Positions 57,991 to 64,000 of a DNA stretch of 64,000 bases are shown here, piece by piece. The first letter of the stretch is position 1. Every line of letters starts with the position of its first letter. Origin of the DNA: Aldrovandia affinis. Taxonomy: Eukaryota > Chordata > Actinopteri > Notacanthiformes > Halosauridae. The stretch is from assembly GCA_029706075.1 (NCBI GenBank), contig JAINUG010000033.1, positions 1,488,001 to 1,552,000 of the forward strand, written 5' to 3'. A program made the translations under genes and the position numbers. Below the pieces are notes generated by a model. That model ran no database searches and had not been told where the DNA came from. It saw only the letters and a list, made by a program, of their open reading frames with translations.

Positions 57991-60777
57991 TTCTCCTCTC
58001 AATGGAGTTTAGAAATGAGACAGTAGCAGATGTCACTGAGACCCTGCACTGCATGTCTTTGAAGTGACAGAACATTCAGCCTGTTAAATGGTCTCCTGCC
58101 ATTAAACGACGGAAAAGAATGACACCAAAGGGAGGTTTTCTTTCAAAGTCGAACTCATACATATTGCTCTCTTCTCAAGGGGTTACAATGTAATATTTTA
58201 CATATATTTTCATGGACCAATGTATTCCTCTTGATCATATTTTTCATCAGTGCATGGTTTTTCTTAGGTCTTGGGCAGCAATTGCAGGTCAATATTCTTG
58301 ATCATGCTTGGTCATTCATTATTGCCACTATGCTAAGTAGAACACAGAGGCCACTCATGCGAATGTATACATCCCTTCAGTGTGTTAATGGCTTGTGCTC
58401 TGATGCAGCTGAATCATGCAGTGCATGCAACCATCTCTTTGATCACTTCCCTTTGCTTCCTGTACCTGTAAGAGATATACAAGACTCTCCACTTGTTACT
58501 GGGGGAGGCAAAAAAGACAGCACAAGATCTGAAAAGATGTAAATCCCGAAGGAACATAAAAGACAACAGGCTCTAGCTTGGGGAGGACGGTAGCAAAAAA
58601 CAACTGGACGGTGGTAGAATTGCTAGTTTTGTCCATTGCAAATTGAATATTTCTCAGCATCTGTCCAGTTTGGTAGTTTCATGGATGGCAATAAAGGTGT
58701 TTGCATCACTATGGGTTGGACAGCGTGGTGGCAGCGCAGCGTGTCAATAAAAACATTAGGCACTGTGCAAGTTTCCTTTGTGATAATTAGTTTGCGTTTT
58801 GGTCCACCCAGACCTAAATAGTCATCGATTAATCAAAGAGAGAACTTTAAGCTCACTGCACTTAGTATATTAGATCATTATTTTCAAACCACTTGTGACT
58901 CTGCAATTGATAATATAAAAGCCCTGCGATTCAAGTTTACTCTGATACAGACAGTACGGTAACAGCAGCGATATCACCATAACAGTTAGCTCATTCCCAA
59001 TTTGAGAAGTCGGTCCCAGTTTCAGCGCATTACAGGATGTTGGGGGTAGATTAACCAAGGAAATGAAGGAGGGCTTGTCTCTTTACAGAGAATCCCAGGA
59101 GTTTGGACTGGGTGCCAGAGTGCTGGTGTTGCTGCTGCGTGCGCTGAATTCTAATGTGGGCGAGAGTTTGGCAGCGGCAGCGAGCGAGGAGCCCATTCAG
59201 TCCGTTAACGTTGACAATCGAACATCCTTTGCGGGGATTACGTGCTGCTGAACTGATAGACCATATGGCGAGGAGTACGAAAAGAAAGGAGAGCCGTGGT
59301 GCTCCTGGGCCAGGAAAGCATTTTTTTTCCTTGGGTGAAAAAATGCTGGTTGAGTCAGAGGTTCCTTTCAATCACCCTTTGTTCCCCCGCGTGGGTAAAT
59401 GCGGCACATTGGACAGGGTCCTTTGAGACTGTGATGACATTTCACTCCGGTTCCACTTTCTTATCCAGTTCGTGCCAGCATTTCAAGGAGAGTGTGGAGA
59501 TGCCACAAGTGTTTCCTAGCAACAGCCTGCACCACTCGTTCTCTGCCCCCACCCCCCTCGCCTCGCACGAGTTGCGGCAATGCACCACTAGCTACGGACC
59601 TGAAATACATTCTAATTCTCCAGACTCCTCTGCTCCGTCGCAAACTGCGGGGTGACATCGGCTGACATTCAAGCCTCACTGTTTTATAAGAGGGAAGAAA
59701 GACAATTCTCTCTGAAGGTGAAGTATGGCAATTCCAAGGGAACTGCTGGCACAGAAATAAAAAAGAACCACTGTTATACTTCACCACAGGTATTTGGCAA
59801 GCTTGACTTTTCTTAGAGCCCGAGACAAGGATGCCTTGCTACCTTCCCAAAGCACTTGAAGTTATGATTAATTGAAATTGTGCTTTGTGTAATCCATCTA
59901 GTTCTACAGGGTTGTAATTCATACTTACTTGGCTGGGCTTATTTGTAAACATAATTTGGGGGACTCTGTGAAGGTGCTCCTATGTTGTATGGCAGAGAAA
60001 GGCTGCATTTTCCCCATTGCAGCCAACAGGGGGAGACATTGCTCAAGCAATGTGCCCTACTAATAGGTTTTCTGTGTATACCTTAGGGAGACCTCCTGGG
60101 ACAGTGAATGTACTGCAGTCTAGTCATCACTCTGTTCCTCTTTCCACCTGCAGCAAAAACATTTTGGTGTGATCATCCTTAAAACAACACAGACAAGCTC
60201 TGAAAGGCCTACAGGTCAATGCAGCAGTCTGCGAACCATCTTTTCAAGCCTGCTTGTGACTGCAAAACATTATGTTAAGCCTCTCTGCAGTTAAGCACTG
60301 GTGTGCATTCATTTTAGATGAAGCTTAGCAAGCAAATGTGGATTACAGGAAGTCTTTCCTTACATTACAATGTAGTGCATGTTAAGAAGTTGCCCCAGAA
60401 AACCTCACTCTGCAGCAAAATATTGCTTACCAGCATCTATTTCATAGCTGGGAAGAAAAAGGGCACAGTACAAATGTGTTGGATCTGGTGTACTCCTGAA
60501 AAAACAAACACATCTCACATATCTACCATTAACCTTTCACTTCTCCTAATGTTTAACTTTGAAACAATATGGAATTTGTGGCCTACCTTAGGCTAACAGA
60601 AAGAGTCATCTTTAAATACGGTTACATTTGACAGATTTTAGTTACTCAACTATTTGATGCGTGCTTCAAAACTTGATCACAAAAGAGTATTTAGTCTAGC
60701 TGCCAAAGCTTCTATGAAAACCAAACAATTGTGGCAAGACCAAATATTTCTGAAATAGCATCAAAATGCATTAAAAC
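57991..60777. other. lect2-like upstream region, unassigned
   Basis: 59060-59460 is richer in CpG, with overlapping frames on both strands (for example 59154-59426 plus and 59051-59371 minus), but I recognise no domain. An acceptor-like ctctttacag precedes 59090. It may be an exon or a promoter of a neighbouring gene. The rest is AT-rich. Confidence 0.35.
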
Positions 60778-61110
60778 CGGGCAGCGGATAGCGTAGCGGT
60801 CTAACGCACCACATTTTGGCTGGTCCGGTGTGGTGTGCACTGTCTGTCAGGGACGCGGTTCGAAACCCGCGTCTCTACGACTGGCGCTGGTTGTCAGCCC
60901 CGATTGGGGGTGGCATTTGGCTGTACACCCCAGAGGGAGCGGGAGGATGAGCCGGCTCGGGTGAGCCATGAAGCATGGAAAAGTCTTCAGAATGTGGTTG
61001 GGCGAATTCCGTCTTGAAGGAAGTGGAGTTTGCTGCCCATGGAGAGGGTTGGGGTTAAATCTAAATAAATAGAGGGTGTAATTGGCCACTAAATTGGGAG
61101 AAAAATTTGA
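60778..61110 (+). repeat. tRNA-derived SINE, family C, copy 2
   Basis: GGGCAGCGGATAGCGTAGCG (A-box region), GACGCGGTTCGAAACCC (B-box), CATTTGGCTGTACACCCCAG and a 3' end CACTAAATTGGGAGAAAA followed by A-rich sequence. Reverse copy at 43366-43660. Confidence 0.85.
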
Positions 61111-61224
61111 AAAAATCAGAAACAATAAAAAAAAAGAATAAATCAAATGTAATAAAACCAATTAATTGTTGTTGTTTTTTTATTTTCTATTCTTTTCGTG
61201 TGAATTATCCCCTCCCTCTTATGA

Positions 61225-61497
61225 GAACTGCCGTAGTCTGGTAGTGAGCGCTGAACCGCCTCCTCTGAGCTAGCACCCGTGTAAGCCCAAGCCTGTCACC
61301 GTAACACACAGAACCACTCATATATGCAGCGAGCTCATTCAGCTTTTATCCCTCTCCCCTCCCTGGGGCGGACAGCCAGTTTCCACCCCCTAGTGGCACT
61401 CCTGTCCAGAGCCGAAACTGGTGCGACCTGGTGGAATCGAATCCTGGTCGCAGTGGGCAGGGTCGGACTTCTTCCGCTGCACCACCCGGGAGGCCGT
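61225..61497 (-). repeat. tRNA-derived SINE, family D
   Basis: In sense it starts GGCCTCCCGGGTGGTGCAGC (A-box region) with B-box GGATTCGATTCC, then GTGCCACTAGGGGGTGGAAA. The head resembles 28435-28570. Confidence 0.75.
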
Positions 61498-62182
61498 AAT
61501 TCATTGTTGTTTTAAAATAATAAAATATATGGACAGAGTCCTAGGTGGCCTATCCAGCCAAATGACTAGCTCTTTATGAATCCTGTCTACCAGTGCTGAT
61601 CAGTGGCTGGGAGTCAGCTGTGCACCTTGCGCAGTTCTCTGATGCAAAAACTATGCAGCTCATCTGGTGAATTGCATTGTGAAAGAAGCAGTGGCCGGCT
61701 GCACAAGCCTTGGAGGACCTGCGTGCACCCTCCCGTATTGATGGAGAATCTTGGAGCTATTCCACTCTTCAATCAGCTCAGCTCCTCAGTTTGTTCCTTC
61801 AGAACGGAGGATTTTAACCGGGCAGCTATGAAGCGACGAAGTTTGTTCCTTCAGAACGGAGGATTTGAAGATGACACCGTACCTCTTTACAATGGCATCT
61901 TCTCGCGGACCGAAGTGTTTACCCCAGTGTTGGTGAACGGGATTCATCCGGCAGGACCCTTGAGGTGAAGGAGTCCAGGTGATACACTTGGAAATAACTC
62001 TTCTTATAGCTGCATTAGCACCATGAATCCAGCTGAGTCGCAGCTTGGACAGATATGGACTGACCAGGCTCGGATTTAAGCTCTGCCACATGGAGGTCCT
62101 GACAACAGGGTGCTTAATGATCTCCAGCTCTGCTTCCTTTAAATTCTTGTAAATGTGAGATTGTCTTCACACTGTCACCCTT

Positions 62183-63042
62183 CTAAGCAAAGCCAGTCTT
62201 GAAGCTCTTCAATGTGAGAGCCTTATGAACTTCAGACTGAGTGAGAGAAGCCTTCAACTCGTTCCTCTTGCGACACGAGCACAGCAGAATGCTTCTCAAC
62301 TTGAGGATCCAGGCAACTGCCTTCTTTAGACGGAACCAAGAAGAGAAGTACTCCAGAAACTGCTGAACCGTATCCGACTGCTCTTGGCTGCCGTAGCGCT
62401 GACCACAGCGTTTCTTACCTCTGGGTCCTCCGTGGTTAGATCCCCAGGGTGGTCCAGGTTCTCTGGCCATTCATCCTCAGGCTTGGTGAGAAAGTCCGGC
62501 CCCTGTATCCAAGTCTCATTGCTCATGAACAAATCCACTTCGAAGGGTTCTTCGAAGTAGTTACGTACCTCCACTGTCTTACTTCGGACAACTTCAAGAT
62601 GGAGCGGGGCTACTCTGGCTTTCGCCATGACAAAAGCACATTGAAGCTTATTGCCTTTGCTCTTCTGTAGCAGGTAACTCACTGTTCCGTAGCCTTCTTC
62701 GCTAGCATCTGCAAAGTGATGCAGCTGGCTGAATGTTGCCTCGCCGAAGCCTATAGGCTTGAAACACTGAGCCACTTCAAAGTCTTCCAACAGATGGAGG
62801 TCCTTCATCCAGTTGGACCATTGTTGAGCTAAATGCTTAGGAATGACATCGTCCCAACCCAGCTTCAGTCTACAGAGTTCTTGGAGGATCCTCTTTGCCG
62901 TCAAAACCACAAGCGCTAGGAAACCCAACGGGTTGTAGATAGAGCTAACGATGGAGAGAATGCTTCTTCTAGTGGGTAATTTGTCCTGTATAACAATCTT
63001 AAACTTGAAGTTATCAGACTGGGTACACCACTGGACTCCCAA
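62183..63042 (-). pseudogene. BEL/Pao RNase H and pre-integrase region
   Basis: 62326-63042 holds RSILSIVSSIYNPLGFLALV, LQELCRLKLGWDD, FADASEEGYGTVSYL (RNase H start) and the linker with TWIQGPDFLTKPEDEWP. 62183-62470 continues in a second frame with WILKLRSILLCSCRKRNELK. A frameshift near 62400 separates them, and part of the RNase H between VRSKTVEV and the linker is deleted. Confidence 0.82.
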
Positions 63043-63045
63043 AGC

Positions 63046-63960
63046 TCACTCGACTGGGAGCATGTCTAGGTCCAAATCTAGGTCTTTAACCTCTTTGGCT
63101 CTTTCCTCTATGGGGATAGCAAACAGCACAGCCCGGCTGTTGCTTACCCATTTTGTGAGCTGGAATCCTCCTGTTTCAAGGATGGCTCTCACATCGTGGT
63201 ACAAAGACACAGCTTCCTCTTCTGAGCTGAGTGACTTCAAGCAGTCATCGACGTAGAAATTACGCAACACTGTGTCAATTCCCTTGGCTTCAAATTAGTC
63301 CCTGCTGTCCTCTGCACACTTACAAAGAGCGAAGCTGGCACAGCTGGGTGACGTCGCCAAACAGGTGCATCGTCATTCTGTACTCTACCAAGTCTTGACT
63401 GATGTCACTGGATGGCCACCAGAGAAACCTGAGAAGGTCGGCATCCTCATCTGGCACCTTGACCTGGTGGAACATAGCTTCCATGTTGGCTATGATCGCC
63501 ACCTCTTCTTGCCTGAACCTGGTGATGACACCAAGCAGAGTGCTGGTTAGATCAGGCCCCTGTAGCAGCTGGACGTTCAATGTGGTGCCCTGATATGACG
63601 CTCCACAATCAAACACCAGTCGGATCTTCAGCTTCTTAGGATGGTACACCCCATGGTGTGGCAAGTACCAAACCTTCCCATCGCTGCAGCTGAGCTCCTC
63701 GTTAGGAACCTTCACTGCATAGCCTTTGGCAATCATATCATCCATGAACACAGAGTAATCAGCTTGAAACAGAATTCTTAATGAACTGAGGTTGAGAGCT
63801 CGCTGTTCAGTTACTCTTTGGTTGTTTGGCATCTTGATGACTGTGTTCCTTAATGGTAGAGATGTTGTAATGTCCCTCCACTCTAGCAGACTGCGAGTCT
63901 ATTTCCAGCAACTGGATGTTGTTGACATTTCCAGCTGGTCGTCTTGACAGTCTGGAAAGT
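63046..63960 (-). pseudogene. BEL/Pao reverse transcriptase, frame-broken
   Basis: 63320-63832 carries the start (FMDDMIAKGYAVKVP, VWYLPHHGVYHP, RLVFDCGASYQGT, LLQGPDLTSTLLGV, RFRQEEVAIIANMEAMFHQV). 63046-63270 carries FYVDDCLKS, the YVDD active site, intact. A stop near 63296 and another near 63895 break the frame. In motif A the position usually held by Asp (ADIE) is Asn (ANME), which would remove a catalytic residue. Confidence 0.85.
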
Positions 63961-64000
63961 CGTTCTTAAACTGTTGACTCCACAGTTCATCCAGCGTTGC

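Larger units (their letters stand above)
61620..64000 (-). mobile_element. BEL/Pao LTR retrotransposon, pol region, 3' end decayed, runs off window
   Basis: Minus-strand frames read, from 64000 down: a protease-RT linker (LWSQQFKNDFPDC), reverse transcriptase, RNase H, the pre-integrase WILKLRSILL segment, then an integrase fragment (IHGANAAIRRVISKCI, YGVIF, VKILRSEGTN). No LTR is seen on the 3' side before the SINE at 61.5 kb. A 48-bp tandem duplication (61793-61888) lies in the integrase remnant. Confidence 0.88.

Noticed and set aside
61603-61968. 121-codon plus-strand open frame
   Set aside because: Antisense of the BEL/Pao integrase remnant, which is recognisable on the minus strand.

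Overview
The window reads as nuclear DNA of a ray-finned fish. Genes are split by AT-rich introns with canonical GT/AG sites, microsatellites are long, and the interspersed repeats are typical of teleosts: several Tc1/mariner families, nested hAT elements, a CR1/L2-clade LINE, a BEL/Pao retrotransposon and at least four families of tRNA-derived SINE. I cannot name the species. All family comparisons rest on memory of the human or chicken proteins; no search was run.

Three protein-coding genes can be assembled from short exons. (1) Bases 1-27,290, minus strand: the first three coding exons of an SH3PXD2B (Tks4)-like PX/SH3 scaffold gene. Start codon at 27,290; exons 27,219-27,290, 14,715-14,795 and 2,607-2,682; introns of about 12.4 and 12.0 kb. 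The rest of the gene lies beyond base 1. (2) Bases 35,908-39,992, plus strand: a complete four-exon F-box/LRR gene of the FBXL3/FBXL21 cryptochrome-ligase family, 436 codons, best called fbxl21. (3) Bases 49,464-56,765, minus strand: a five-exon, 249-residue secreted protein ending in a LECT2/M23-type domain. It carries an extra exon encoding a Lys-rich linker and a six-cysteine domain with a defensin-like spacing. LECT2 and FBXL21 are neighbours in human, which supports both calls. sh3pxd2b and fbxl21 are divergent; fbxl21 and the lect2-like gene are convergent.

Between the genes: a Tc1 deletion derivative with intact ends (5.8-6.3 kb); a 172-bp Tc1-related miniature element (14.3 kb); a terminal-repeat element with a tandem duplication (19.0-19.9 kb); a long CA repeat (20.0 kb); an internally deleted LINE (20.4-23.5 kb) abutting a Tc1 fragment (23.5-24.2 kb); SINEs near 28.4, 28.8, 30.6, 34.8, 41.1, 43.4, 49.8, 52.4, 57.4, 57.9, 60.8 and 61.2 kb; a Tc1 relic with long inverted repeats (44.0-45.4 kb); a foldback element enclosing a MITE with perfect 61-bp inverted repeats (46.9-48.1 kb); Tc1 relics at 48.1-48.7 and 51.5-52.0 kb; a hAT element inside another hAT, both with perfect 8-bp target duplications (54.65-56.23 kb, inside intron 1 of the lect2-like gene); and a decayed BEL/Pao pol gene running off the right edge (61.6-64.0 kb).

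The most novel item is the LECT2-like protein. Its Cys-rich module sits on a symmetric phase 1-1 exon between the signal-peptide exon and the LECT2 exons, and one of the three LECT2 zinc ligands appears lost. The other two genes belong to known pathways: podosome/invadopodium scaffolding (Tks4) and cryptochrome turnover in the circadian clock (FBXL21).
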